64,000 nucleotides of DNA from Nitrosomonas communis (GTDB lineage: Bacteria; Pseudomonadota; Gammaproteobacteria; Burkholderiales; Nitrosomonadaceae): contig NZ_FOUB01000004.1 in NCBI RefSeq assembly GCF_900114745.1, positions 79,300 through 143,299 on the forward strand. Direction: 5' to 3'. Positions 36,443 to 45,220 of the stretch are shown piece after piece (position 1 is the stretch's first letter; each line of letters starts with the position of its first letter). A program made the translations under genes and the position numbers. A model generated the notes under the pieces. The model was not told the origin of the DNA and searched no databases. It was given only the letters and a program-made list of their open reading frames with translations.

Positions 36443-37117
36443 TTAGTTATCAAATGCTGGTTCAAATTGTATTTTTTTCTGCACAGAAGAGTAGTTTGAT
36501 TCCAGCATCGGGTATAACACTTCCCAGACATTTTCTGTAATCAACTTTTGTGCCGCTACGTCAGGATGAATTCCATCCGCTTGAAAAAACTCCCGCTTAT
36601 CACCAAATCCGTCCAGTAGAAAAGGAATCAGCTTTAATTGATAATGCTCAGCAAGTTGGGGATAAATATTGCGGAACTTTTGGGTGTAGGCTATGCCATA
36701 ATTGGGCGGTAGTTGCATGCCAGCGAGTAAAGGCGTGACATTATTTCGCTGGCAAACTTGAATGATGACCCCTAGATTATCATGGATAGATTGAATGGAT
36801 GCGCCGCGTAAACCATCATTACCACCTAATTCGATGATGACGATGTCTGGTTGATGCGTTTTGAGTGCTTGCTCAATACGATTACGTCCCCCCAGCGTTG
36901 TTTCACCGCTGATACTGACATTGATTACTTGATAATGAGGGGAGAGCGCCTGCATTCGCTGTTTAAGCAGATTCACCCATCCAACTTCTGCTGGCATACC
37001 ATAGCCGGTTGATAAGCTATCTCCAAAAATCATAACAGTTATGCCATTAACTGGGTTGGCTACGGCATAAGAAGCAATATGGAATAGAACAAAGAGAATG
37101 ATCAAAAAATTTTTCAT
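36443..37117 (-). CDS. tesA: Arylesterase / multifunctional lysophospholipase TesA (SGNH hydrolase)
   Basis: About 224 residues from the ATG at 37117, where a signal peptide begins (MKNFLIILFVLFHIASYAVA); the frame is open to 37198 but that would bury the signal. SGNH blocks are clear: block I IFGDSLSTGYG with the nucleophile Ser, block II ISGETTLGG with Gly, block III IVIELGGNDGLRG with Asn, and block V DGIHPDVAAQ with Asp/His. Periplasmic thioesterase/lysophospholipase. It is divergent from ybbA and the two start regions nearly touch, as is common for tesA-ybbA. Confidence 0.94.
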   Translation of the reverse strand: MKNFLIILFVLFHIASYAVANPVNGITVMIFGDSLSTGYGMPAEVGWVNLLKQRMQALSPHYQVINVSISGETTLGGRNRIEQALKTHQPDIVIIELGGNDGLRGASIQSIHDNLGVIIQVCQRNNVTPLLAGMQLPPNYGIAYTQKFRNIYPQLAEHYQLKLIPFLLDGFGDKREFFQADGIHPDVAAQKLITENVWEVLYPMLESNYSSVQKKIQFEPAFDN

Positions 37118-37139
37118 GATGAATAATCGTGCTAAACAA

Positions 37140-37811
37140 ATGGCACATCCTATCGTGCGAACAGACTCCCTTACTAAACAAGTCGATACCGGCGACAATC
37201 AGCTAACGATTTTGCAGGATATCTCCCTAGAAGTAAATGCAGGCGAATCGATCGCTATAGTAGGTGCTTCTGGTTCGGGAAAATCTACCTTACTTGGACT
37301 ATTGGCCGGCTTGGATGTTCCGACCAGTGGTCATGTTTATCTGGATGGTGAGGATATTTTCCTGCTGGATGAGGATGAACGGGCGGCTTTACGCAGTAGA
37401 CTGCTTGGTTTCATGTTTCAGTCATTTCAATTATTGCCTGCGCTGACCGCTATCGAGAATGTAATGTTGCCATTGGAGCTTGCAGGTATAAATGATGCGA
37501 GGCGAGCAGCACAGGCATTGCTTGAGCGAGTTGGACTAGGAATGCGTCTTAGACATTATCCTCGGCAACTTTCAGGTGGTGAGCAGCAACGTGTTGCGAT
37601 TGCCCGCGCTTTCGTAACTCAGCCGAAAATGTTATTTGCCGATGAGCCAACTGGTAACCTCGATTCTGCAACGGGCGCCCAAATCATCGAGCTGATGTTT
37701 GAGTTAAATCGTGAACGAGGAACAACGCTTGTGCTCGTGACCCATGATGAAGCCTTATCTAATCGTTGCTCCCGGCGAATACGAATGGTCAGCGGTAGAA
37801 TAAACAATTGA
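37140..37811 (+). CDS. ybbA: ABC transporter ATP-binding protein YbbA
   Basis: About 223 residues from the ATG at 37140 (in-frame ATGs at 37116/37119 overlap or touch the divergent tesA start and are less likely). LolD-like ATPase: Walker A GASGSGKST, Q-loop FMFQSFQLLPALTAIENVML, signature RQLSGGEQQRVAIARAF, Walker B KMLFADEPTGNLDSATG and switch His in LVTHDEAL. Its natural partner is the FtsX-like permease YbbP, which here lies 4.5 kb downstream after an inserted RND pump. Its physiological role is unsettled in the family. Confidence 0.93.
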   Translation: MAHPIVRTDSLTKQVDTGDNQLTILQDISLEVNAGESIAIVGASGSGKSTLLGLLAGLDVPTSGHVYLDGEDIFLLDEDERAALRSRLLGFMFQSFQLLPALTAIENVMLPLELAGINDARRAAQALLERVGLGMRLRHYPRQLSGGEQQRVAIARAFVTQPKMLFADEPTGNLDSATGAQIIELMFELNRERGTTLVLVTHDEALSNRCSRRIRMVSGRINN

Positions 37812-37851
37812 AAGGATTTGACCCTATATTCAGATCTTTTTTGATAGAGTA

Positions 37852-39111
37852 ATGACAAATAAGGTATTGGCAGCAACAATTTCCCAACAGACTTCGGCCG
37901 CTGGCAAAGGCTATTTGAGGGTGGCTTTCATAAGTTTTATGCTTGTTGTACTGGCAACTGGTTTTTGGTTTCTGCGAACTTATGATTCTGCTGCCCATCG
38001 TATCCCAAAAAATGAAGCAAGTGTAATTCCGGTTCCAGTGGTGACAACTATGACTTCACAACGTGATGTGCCGGTCAAATTTAAGACTAAAGGTACCGTA
38101 TCGCCTATACAAATAGTTGAGGTGCGGCCGCAGGTCGCAGCCGCGATCAAAACAGTTCATATCAAGGAAGGCCAGTTCGTGGCTAAGGGTGAACGATTGT
38201 TTACCCTCGATACACGCGCTGAGGAAGCCAATCTAGCTAAATCCATTGCCCAGCTCGCCAAGACAAAGGTCGAATTGCAGGATTCAATGCGTCAGCTCCA
38301 TCGCCAACGGGAATTGTTTCACAAAAATTTTATTTCTCAGGCAACACTGGATGTTGCAGAAAACCAGGTTGAGCTGCTGCGGAATCAACTGAAATTTGAT
38401 GAGGCTGCCGTGCAGGCGGACCGTGTCACACGTGGTTATGGGGAGATTGTGGCACCGATTGCAGGCCGGACAGGTGCTATCCAGGTTTATCCCGGCAGTC
38501 TGGTCCGACCGGAAGCTTCTTTGCTGGTAAGCATTACGCAGATTGACCCCATTTATGTCAGATTTGAGCTGCCTGAGCGTGAATTAGCCGCTCTGAAACA
38601 AGCGCTTACCAAAGGAAAAGTGACAGTCAGTGCCCAGCTTAACCTTTCTGACAAACAGGAGCGAGAGGGGCATATCGTATTTATTGATAGTGCAGTCGAT
38701 ACCGCCAGTGGTACGATCCAGGTCAAGGCCGAATTTGCTAATGCAGACGGAAAGTTCTGGCCTGGCATGTTTGCTAATGTGACGTTGATAGCCAGTCTAT
38801 TGCCTAAGGTATTAACCGTTCCCGCTCAGGCTCTACAAACCGGACCTAACGGTCAATTTCTTTTTACCGTGGGAGAAGATAATAAAGCAATTCTGCAACG
38901 AGTTAATGTCAAGTTGATCCAGGAAGGTATTGCTGTAGTAGAAGGGATAGAACCGGGTAAGTGTGTCGTAATTGAAGGGGCCCAGCATCTTCGTGCCGGC
39001 ACTACGGTAAACCCGAGCAGAACTTGCGGGCAAATATTGCATTCTGATCAGGGCAGGTTGAGACCGGATTCTGGCAATAACGGCAATCCACCCCTTCCCA
39101 CCTCTCTTTAA
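37852..39111 (+). CDS. RND efflux periplasmic adaptor (AcrA/MdtA family)
   Basis: 419 residues. One N-terminal membrane anchor (GYLRVAFISFMLVVLATGFW) and then the adaptor layout: TKGTVSPIQIVEVRPQVAAA, IKEGQFVAKGERLFTLDTRA (lipoyl half), a coiled-coil hairpin of residues ~125-185, VAPIAGRTGAIQVYPGSLVR (second lipoyl half), VRFELPERELAALKQAL (beta-barrel) and VPAQALQTGPNGQFLFTVGE. It is of the multidrug (HAE) type and not the metal type. It ends 7 bases before the pump gene. No outer-membrane TolC gene is in this cluster, so a shared outer-membrane channel is expected. Confidence 0.92.
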   Translation: MTNKVLAATISQQTSAAGKGYLRVAFISFMLVVLATGFWFLRTYDSAAHRIPKNEASVIPVPVVTTMTSQRDVPVKFKTKGTVSPIQIVEVRPQVAAAIKTVHIKEGQFVAKGERLFTLDTRAEEANLAKSIAQLAKTKVELQDSMRQLHRQRELFHKNFISQATLDVAENQVELLRNQLKFDEAAVQADRVTRGYGEIVAPIAGRTGAIQVYPGSLVRPEASLLVSITQIDPIYVRFELPERELAALKQALTKGKVTVSAQLNLSDKQEREGHIVFIDSAVDTASGTIQVKAEFANADGKFWPGMFANVTLIASLLPKVLTVPAQALQTGPNGQFLFTVGEDNKAILQRVNVKLIQEGIAVVEGIEPGKCVVIEGAQHLRAGTTVNPSRTCGQILHSDQGRLRPDSGNNGNPPLPTSL

Positions 39112-39118
39112 GCAAGCA

Positions 39119-42100
39119 ATGAATCTGGCAGAATTATGCATACGCCGCCCGGTAATGACAATATTGTTGTCATTGACAGCCGTCATTGCTGGCATTCTGG
39201 CTTATAGCGGTGTTCCTATTGCAGCATTACCGCGTTTTGATACCCCCACCATTACCGTCAATGCCGTGTTACCGGGAGCCAGTCCAGATACGATGGCCTC
39301 GGCTGTGGCCACTCCTCTTGAGCGCCAGTTTTTAGCGATTGCAGGTTTATCAGTCATCAGCTCAACCAGTACGCAAGGGACTACTGTGGTCACGCTGGAA
39401 TTTAATCAGGATCGTGATATGGACGGTGCAGCAGTCGACGTACAAGCGGCATTGTTGCGGGCGCAGCAATCGTTGCCGGTGGAAATGACCACGATGCCTT
39501 CCTATCGCAAAGTCAATCCAGCCGATACGCCGGTTACCATCCTTTCGCTGACATCAGAAACGATGCCATTACCCGAGCTAAATAATTTTGCTGATAAGCT
39601 GATTGTACCGGCTTTGTCTACCCTGCCGGGCATAGGTGAAATACGACCCAATGGTCAGAAAAAGTATGCAGTACGCGTGCAGGTCAATCCACTGGCACTG
39701 GCCGCGCGCAACTTAACAGTGGATGATATCGCAGAAGCATTAGCGAGGGCCAATGACAATTCGCCTGTTGGGACACTAGATGGGCCTCGTCAGACCTTGA
39801 TCGTTCAGGCTAATCGCCAGCTTGATAACGCTGATGCCTTTGCAGAGTTGATTGTTGCTACCACGCCCAACGGTCATCCGGTTAAATTATCAGAAGTGGC
39901 TGTGGTTGAAAATAGTGTGGAATCGGTCAAGACTGCGAGCTGGACAAATGGCCAGCCATCCATCGGCTTGCTTATTTATGCACAGCCTGGAGCGAATGTC
40001 GTGGCCGCTGTTGATGCTGTCAAGGTCGCCTTGCCGAAAATAAGTGCTCAATTACCTGCTTCGGCGCAATTGGCCTTTTATCTTGATCGTTCTCAATCCA
40101 TCCGGGAAGCGATTTTTGATGTGCAACTGACTTTTGGCTTAACCGTTGCGCTGGTGATTTTGGTTATGTTCCTGTTTCTGCGTAAGCCTACTGTCACGCT
40201 TATTCCTGCGTTATCGTTACCGATTTCTTTACTAGGTACGGTGATGCTGATGCGCGTTTTTGACTATACGCTCGATAATATTTCCCTGCTGGCTATTACC
40301 CTCGCCGTAGGGCTAGTGGTAGACGATGCCATTGTGATGCTGGAAAACATTGTGCGTCATATTGAAAATGGCTTGTCCCCATTGCAGGCAGCATTACATG
40401 GTTCAAGAGAGATTACCTTTACCATCCTCTCCATTTCAATTTCGCTGGTAGCTGTCTTTATACCACTTTTTTTCATGCCAGGGGTAATCGGCATGATGTT
40501 TCACGAATTTGCTGCCGTCGTCAGTATCGCAGTACTGGTGTCGGCTGTTGTTTCGCTCACGCTGATTCCCATGATGGCAAGCCGTTATCTGGTATTGCAT
40601 TCATCAGATGGATGGAGTATGAGATTAACGCAATGGTTTGAGAACGGATTTAATTATCTGCTGACAGTCTATACCTATTTGCTGGACTGGGCGTTGCGTC
40701 ATCGGCGCACCGTGCTGGGAATTGCCATGAGTACCTTTGTTGTGGCGGGTGTACTCTTTCTGGTGCTGCCCAAAGGCTTCTTTCCCGAAGAAGATACGGG
40801 TCGAATCATGATTTCGATTGAAGCAGCAGAAGATATTTCCTTTCCAGCCTTGACCCGCTTGGTAGAACAAACCAGTGAAATCATTCGGGCTCATCCTTTT
40901 GTTGATAATAGCATTACTTTTACGGAAGGCGCTAACAACGCACGCATGTTTATCGGTCTTAAGCCACGTAGCGAACGCCCCGCGATGAGCAAGGTGCTGG
41001 AAGTATTGCGTAAGGAAGTACGCGGTATGGCTGGCGTCAAGATATTCATGACGCCCTCGCAAAATCTGAGAATTGGTAGTATGCCCAGCAAGAGCCGCTA
41101 TCAATACGTGATGCGCAGCGTGCGGACTGAGGATTTGTATGCAGCAGCAGATGCCGTCATGTCGCGTATGCAGCAGCACGCCGTGTTCCGGGATGTGACA
41201 AGTGACATGAAACTCAAAGGACTGCAAGCCCGGCTCGAAATTGATCGTGATAAAGCTAATTTGCTCGGTATCGAAGTCGCAGCGATTCGGTCAGCGTTGT
41301 ATAGTGCCTTTGGCGAACGGCAGGTTTCGACCATTTTCACCTCAAGCGACAGTTATCGCGTCATTCTGCAGGTGGCAGGAGAATATCGTACCGATGAAAG
41401 TGCTTTTGACAACATTCACTTGCGAGCAAAAAATGGTGTACTCGTACCCTTGCCGAGCGTGGCGACGGTAGTGCGCGAAATGGGGCCGCTGGCAATCAAT
41501 CATGTGGGACAGCTTGAATCTTTAACGATCTCGTTTAATCTTGCACCAGGTGCCGCGTTGGGGGATGCTGCTAAACTGATCGAACAATTCAAACATGAAA
41601 TGAATCTACCTGACAGTATTCTGACCAGCTTTGCCGGCGATGCGGCAGCTTTTCAATCTTCCCAAACAAGCCAGTTCATCCTGATTTTGGCGGCACTGCT
41701 GGTTATTTATGTGTTACTCGGGGTGCTCTACGAAAGCTATATCCATCCAATTACGATTCTTGCCGGTCTTCCTTCCGCAGCGGTGGGTGCGCTGGGCATA
41801 TTATGGTTATTCGATATTGAGCTTTCCATTATGGCCATGATCGGTATTTTATTGCTTATCGGTATTGTTAAGAAAAATGCCATCATGATGATCGATTTTG
41901 CGCTGGACGCCCAACGGGAGCAGCATCTGACACCCTATCAAGCAATTCGTTCAGCTTGCCTGTTACGTTTTCGCCCAATCATGATGACCACACTCGCTGC
42001 TATGATGGGTGCGCTGCCGATTGCCCTTGGCCTCGGTGCCAGCGCTGAATTGCGGCAACCGCTGGGGCTGGCAGTGATAGGGGGCTTATTATTTTCCCAA

Positions 42101-42208
42101 GTGATTACCTTGTTTATTACCCCGGTGATTTACCTGTATCTCGACCGATTCTCAGGCAGCCGGGAGACTCCCATCAACGAGCATTCTAGCATGCTGCTTC
42201 CTGAGTGA
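39119..42208 (+). CDS. Multidrug efflux RND permease (MdtB/MexB-like, HAE-1)
   Basis: 1029 residues with the full RND architecture. TM4 reads LAVGLVVDDAIVMLENIVRH with the double Asp (DD) of the HAE-1 drug/proton antiporters, which distinguishes it from the metal pump at 6245. Other family segments include NLAELCIRRPVMTILLSLTA at the N-terminus, FPEEDTGRIMISIEAAEDIS after TM7 and GIVKKNAIMMIDFALDAQRE in TM10. It forms one operon with the adaptor. The two genes lie between ybbA and ybbP, which are adjacent in most bacteria. Confidence 0.93.
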   Translation: MNLAELCIRRPVMTILLSLTAVIAGILAYSGVPIAALPRFDTPTITVNAVLPGASPDTMASAVATPLERQFLAIAGLSVISSTSTQGTTVVTLEFNQDRDMDGAAVDVQAALLRAQQSLPVEMTTMPSYRKVNPADTPVTILSLTSETMPLPELNNFADKLIVPALSTLPGIGEIRPNGQKKYAVRVQVNPLALAARNLTVDDIAEALARANDNSPVGTLDGPRQTLIVQANRQLDNADAFAELIVATTPNGHPVKLSEVAVVENSVESVKTASWTNGQPSIGLLIYAQPGANVVAAVDAVKVALPKISAQLPASAQLAFYLDRSQSIREAIFDVQLTFGLTVALVILVMFLFLRKPTVTLIPALSLPISLLGTVMLMRVFDYTLDNISLLAITLAVGLVVDDAIVMLENIVRHIENGLSPLQAALHGSREITFTILSISISLVAVFIPLFFMPGVIGMMFHEFAAVVSIAVLVSAVVSLTLIPMMASRYLVLHSSDGWSMRLTQWFENGFNYLLTVYTYLLDWALRHRRTVLGIAMSTFVVAGVLFLVLPKGFFPEEDTGRIMISIEAAEDISFPALTRLVEQTSEIIRAHPFVDNSITFTEGANNARMFIGLKPRSERPAMSKVLEVLRKEVRGMAGVKIFMTPSQNLRIGSMPSKSRYQYVMRSVRTEDLYAAADAVMSRMQQHAVFRDVTSDMKLKGLQARLEIDRDKANLLGIEVAAIRSALYSAFGERQVSTIFTSSDSYRVILQVAGEYRTDESAFDNIHLRAKNGVLVPLPSVATVVREMGPLAINHVGQLESLTISFNLAPGAALGDAAKLIEQFKHEMNLPDSILTSFAGDAAAFQSSQTSQFILILAALLVIYVLLGVLYESYIHPITILAGLPSAAVGALGILWLFDIELSIMAMIGILLLIGIVKKNAIMMIDFALDAQREQHLTPYQAIRSACLLRFRPIMMTTLAAMMGALPIALGLGASAELRQPLGLAVIGGLLFSQVITLFITPVIYLYLDRFSGSRETPINEHSSMLLPE

Positions 42209-42226
42209 TTGACCACTACCGAAGTC

Positions 42227-42333
42227 ATTCCATTTCCAAATCAAACATGACGCGAAGGCGAGCCACAGACAGTATAAAAATAATACGGCCAGGTGAAGCT
42301 GACAAAGTGAGTTTTGATTTAGAAATGGAATAA
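42227..42333 (+). repeat. MITE-like dispersed repeat, copy 9 (orientation A)
   Basis: 107 bp, ATTCCATTTCCAAATCAAAC to GATTTAGAAATGGAATAA. The core has two extra As (AGTATAAAAATAATACGG). It separates the RND pump from ybbP at the likely junction of the inserted block. Confidence 0.93.
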
Positions 42334-42364
42334 AATGAATACCATGCTGTAAATTTTTGATGGA

Positions 42365-44881
42365 ATGATCTTTATGAATCTTTTTCGACTCTCCTTTCGT
42401 ATGTTGCGTCGTGATTGGCGCGCAGGTGAATTACGCATACTTGTGTTGGCACTCATGATTGCGGTGAGCAGCGTCACTACGGTTGGATTTTTTGCTGATC
42501 GAGTGCAGCTTGCCCTTTCCAGGGAGAGTAATCGATTACTGGGCGCTGATTTACTTGTCATTGGTGATCGTCCTTTGCCAGCCCATTATATGGATAAAGC
42601 CGAGCAACTCAGTTTAAAGACCGCTACATTGACCCGGTTTTCTAGCATGGTGAGCAAGGAAGAGAATAATCTCCTGGCTGAAATCAGGGCGGTATCAGCT
42701 GGCTATCCGCTACGGGGTGAATTGCGGCTTGCGCACACTGCCAGTGAAATCATCACAGAACAAAAGACCTATGTGGCGCAAAGTATTCCTTCTCCAGGCA
42801 CGGTCTGGATCGATGAAAAATTAATGGCTGGTCTCGATATTACTCCAGGTGAGACACTGGAAGTCGGTGCTACCCGGATGACCGTAGCTGCGTTGGTTGC
42901 GCGTGAGCCGGATTATTCTGTCGGTTTTATCAATATGGGGGCAAGATTATTGATGAATGCAGATGATCTGGTTGCGACCCATCTGATTCAGCCAGGAAGT
43001 CGAGTGACCTATCAACTGCTGGTGGCGGGTGAAGAAAAACAGGTAGCCGAGTTTCGTAGCTGGGCGCAGAAACAACTCGTTCCTGGACAGCGCATCGAAG
43101 GCATACGTGATTCGCGTCCGGAAATCCGCTCCGCATTGGAGCGTGCAGAAAAATTCCTAAGTCTGACTGCGCTAGCGAGTGTAGTCGTCGCGGCCGCAGC
43201 CATGGCGCTTGCTGTGCGCCGCTTTACTCAGCGTCACCTTGATGGATGTGCGATCATGCGCTGCCTGGGAGCAAGTCAGGCAACGATATTGCGTCTGTAT
43301 CTGTATCATTTCGTCATATTGGGATTGGTGGCCAGCGGGTTAGGTTGCATGCTGGGTTTTGTTGCACAAGAGTTTTTATCGCATTGGTTGGCAGGATTGA
43401 TTGAAACATCATTACCCTTGCCCAGTGGACTACCTGCGGTACATGGCTTATTGAGCGGTATGGTATTGTTGCTTGGATTTTCCTTGCCCCCGTTACTTAA
43501 TTTACGGCGTGTGCCTGCGTTACGGGTATTGCGTCGCGATTTTGGCATGACCAATTTGCATGGTCTGGCAGGTTACGCCTTTGGACTGTTGGCACTCTCT
43601 ACCTTATTCATATGGGAAGCAGGCGAACTGCGGATGGGAATCCTGGTAATGCTTGGATTCATGGCTGCTATTGCAGTTTTTGCATTACTGGGTTGGGTAT
43701 TGATTAAGTTATTAATGCTGGTACGTCAGCAAGCTGCAAGTGCGTGGCGTTATGGGCTAGCCAATATCCGGCGTCGAACGATTGCCAGTCTCGTTCAGTC
43801 GATCGCATTGGGACTGGGTTTGATGGCGATGTTAGTACTCACCCTGATCCAGAGTGATTTACTAAAGGATTGGCGCACCAGCTTGCCGCCTAATACACCT
43901 AACCGGTTTCTGATCAATATTCAGCCTGATCAGATATTGCCTTTGGCAGAATTTTTTGCGCAGCGTGAGATGCAGCAGCCTGATCTCTATCCGATGGTGC
44001 GCGGTCGTTTGGTGACGATTAACGGCCAGCCAGTGCGCATCGACGATGATACTGAGGCACGGAAGAAGCAACTGCTAAACCGTGAATTCAATCTGTCCTG
44101 GGCAGATAAACTCCAGCCGGATAATGAGATTGTGGCAGGTCGCTGGTGGCGGGGAGTAGATTTGCTTGATCACGAATTATCCCTGGAGGAGGAAGTTGCC
44201 GGAATCATTGAGGTCAAATTAGGCGATCGTTTAACATTTGATATTGCGGGTAGCCAGTTCTCAGCCACGATTACCAGCCTGCGGAAAGTTGACTGGGATA
44301 CCTTTCGAGTCAATTTTTTTGTAATCGCACGTCCTGGCGAGCTAGATGCGTATCCGATTAATTATGTGACCAGCTTTTATTTGCCACCTTCACAAGCTGG
44401 CGTGATGCACGAATTGGTCAGAAGTTTTCCCAATTTGCTGGTAATTGATGTGGCAACTGTAATCGAGCAGGTACAGAAAATGATTGCGCAAGTATCTCGC
44501 GCGATAGAATTTGTGTTTTTATTTACTTTATTGGCTGGTTTTATCGTGCTTTATGCTGCTATTTCAGCAACCCAGGATGAGCGGATTTATGAGGCAGCTA
44601 TTTTTCGCACATTGGGCGCTAAACGTAGGCAACTGGTTCGTGCCTGGGCGGCTGAATTTGCCATACTGGGTGGTCTGGTGGGAATCTTTGCATCAGCCGG
44701 TGCGAGCGTGCTTGCTTATGTGATCGCTAAGTATGTCTTGCACGTTCCTTATACCTTTAACGCCTGGATTTGGCTCGTCGGCATTCTGGTGGGGATGATA
44801 GGCGTCACTATTGCAGGATTGCTGGGAACGCGCTCAACCTTGACACATCCTCCTTTGTGGACATTGCGCAAAGTTGGATAA
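42365..44881 (+). CDS. ybbP: FtsX-family ABC permease YbbP
   Basis: 838 residues (an ATG three codons later is also possible). It begins MNLFRLSFRMLRRDWRAGEL RILVLAL-like, typical of YbbP. It has the duplicated MacB/FtsX design: TM1 and a periplasmic region (residues ~20-260), three helices containing ASVVVAAAAMALAVRRFTQR and AIMRCLGASQATILRLY, then a second MacB-type half ending with ATQDERIYEAAIFRTLGAKR. Both halves show the RxLGA motif that couples to the ATPase. It should pair with YbbA at 37140. Separation by an RND operon is unusual. Confidence 0.92.
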   Translation: MIFMNLFRLSFRMLRRDWRAGELRILVLALMIAVSSVTTVGFFADRVQLALSRESNRLLGADLLVIGDRPLPAHYMDKAEQLSLKTATLTRFSSMVSKEENNLLAEIRAVSAGYPLRGELRLAHTASEIITEQKTYVAQSIPSPGTVWIDEKLMAGLDITPGETLEVGATRMTVAALVAREPDYSVGFINMGARLLMNADDLVATHLIQPGSRVTYQLLVAGEEKQVAEFRSWAQKQLVPGQRIEGIRDSRPEIRSALERAEKFLSLTALASVVVAAAAMALAVRRFTQRHLDGCAIMRCLGASQATILRLYLYHFVILGLVASGLGCMLGFVAQEFLSHWLAGLIETSLPLPSGLPAVHGLLSGMVLLLGFSLPPLLNLRRVPALRVLRRDFGMTNLHGLAGYAFGLLALSTLFIWEAGELRMGILVMLGFMAAIAVFALLGWVLIKLLMLVRQQAASAWRYGLANIRRRTIASLVQSIALGLGLMAMLVLTLIQSDLLKDWRTSLPPNTPNRFLINIQPDQILPLAEFFAQREMQQPDLYPMVRGRLVTINGQPVRIDDDTEARKKQLLNREFNLSWADKLQPDNEIVAGRWWRGVDLLDHELSLEEEVAGIIEVKLGDRLTFDIAGSQFSATITSLRKVDWDTFRVNFFVIARPGELDAYPINYVTSFYLPPSQAGVMHELVRSFPNLLVIDVATVIEQVQKMIAQVSRAIEFVFLFTLLAGFIVLYAAISATQDERIYEAAIFRTLGAKRRQLVRAWAAEFAILGGLVGIFASAGASVLAYVIAKYVLHVPYTFNAWIWLVGILVGMIGVTIAGLLGTRSTLTHPPLWTLRKVG

Positions 44882-45102
44882 AGGGAGTGATTTGAAGGAG
44901 AGGACAAGGTGGGGAATAATTGTTCTGCTTCATCAACCGCTATAGCATTGTGAACGTTCAGGGTTGTAAAACCACTCGATTCCTTGCTAATTATTAGAAT
45001 ACAATATATGCCGACTTAATAATTATGGTTATGGAATGCTTGCGGTTATGCTAAAACTGTTTTGAGTGTTTAGAAAAGCAGCTGAATGCGTTTTACTTCA
45101 TA

Positions 45103-45205
45103 TTACATTCCTAATTAAAAATGACGTGAAGGCGAGCCGCAGACAGTATAACTAATACGGAAAGGTGAAGCTGACAAAGTAAGTTTTGATTTAGAAATAG
45201 AATTA
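45103..45205 (+). repeat. MITE-like dispersed repeat, copy 10 (orientation A)
   Basis: 103 bp, TTACATTCCTAATTAAAAAT to GATTTAGAAATAGAATTA. It lies in the 339-base gap between ybbP and the next gene and ends 16 bases before that gene's start, so the right arm is probably in its leader. Bases 44882-45102 show nothing recognisable. Confidence 0.9.
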
Positions 45206-45220
45206 TATCCCTCATAAGCA

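Noticed and set aside
40625..41227. A 200-codon antisense open frame inside the RND multidrug permease
   Set aside because: The sense strand is a well-conserved RND pump; the antisense product has no recognisable features.
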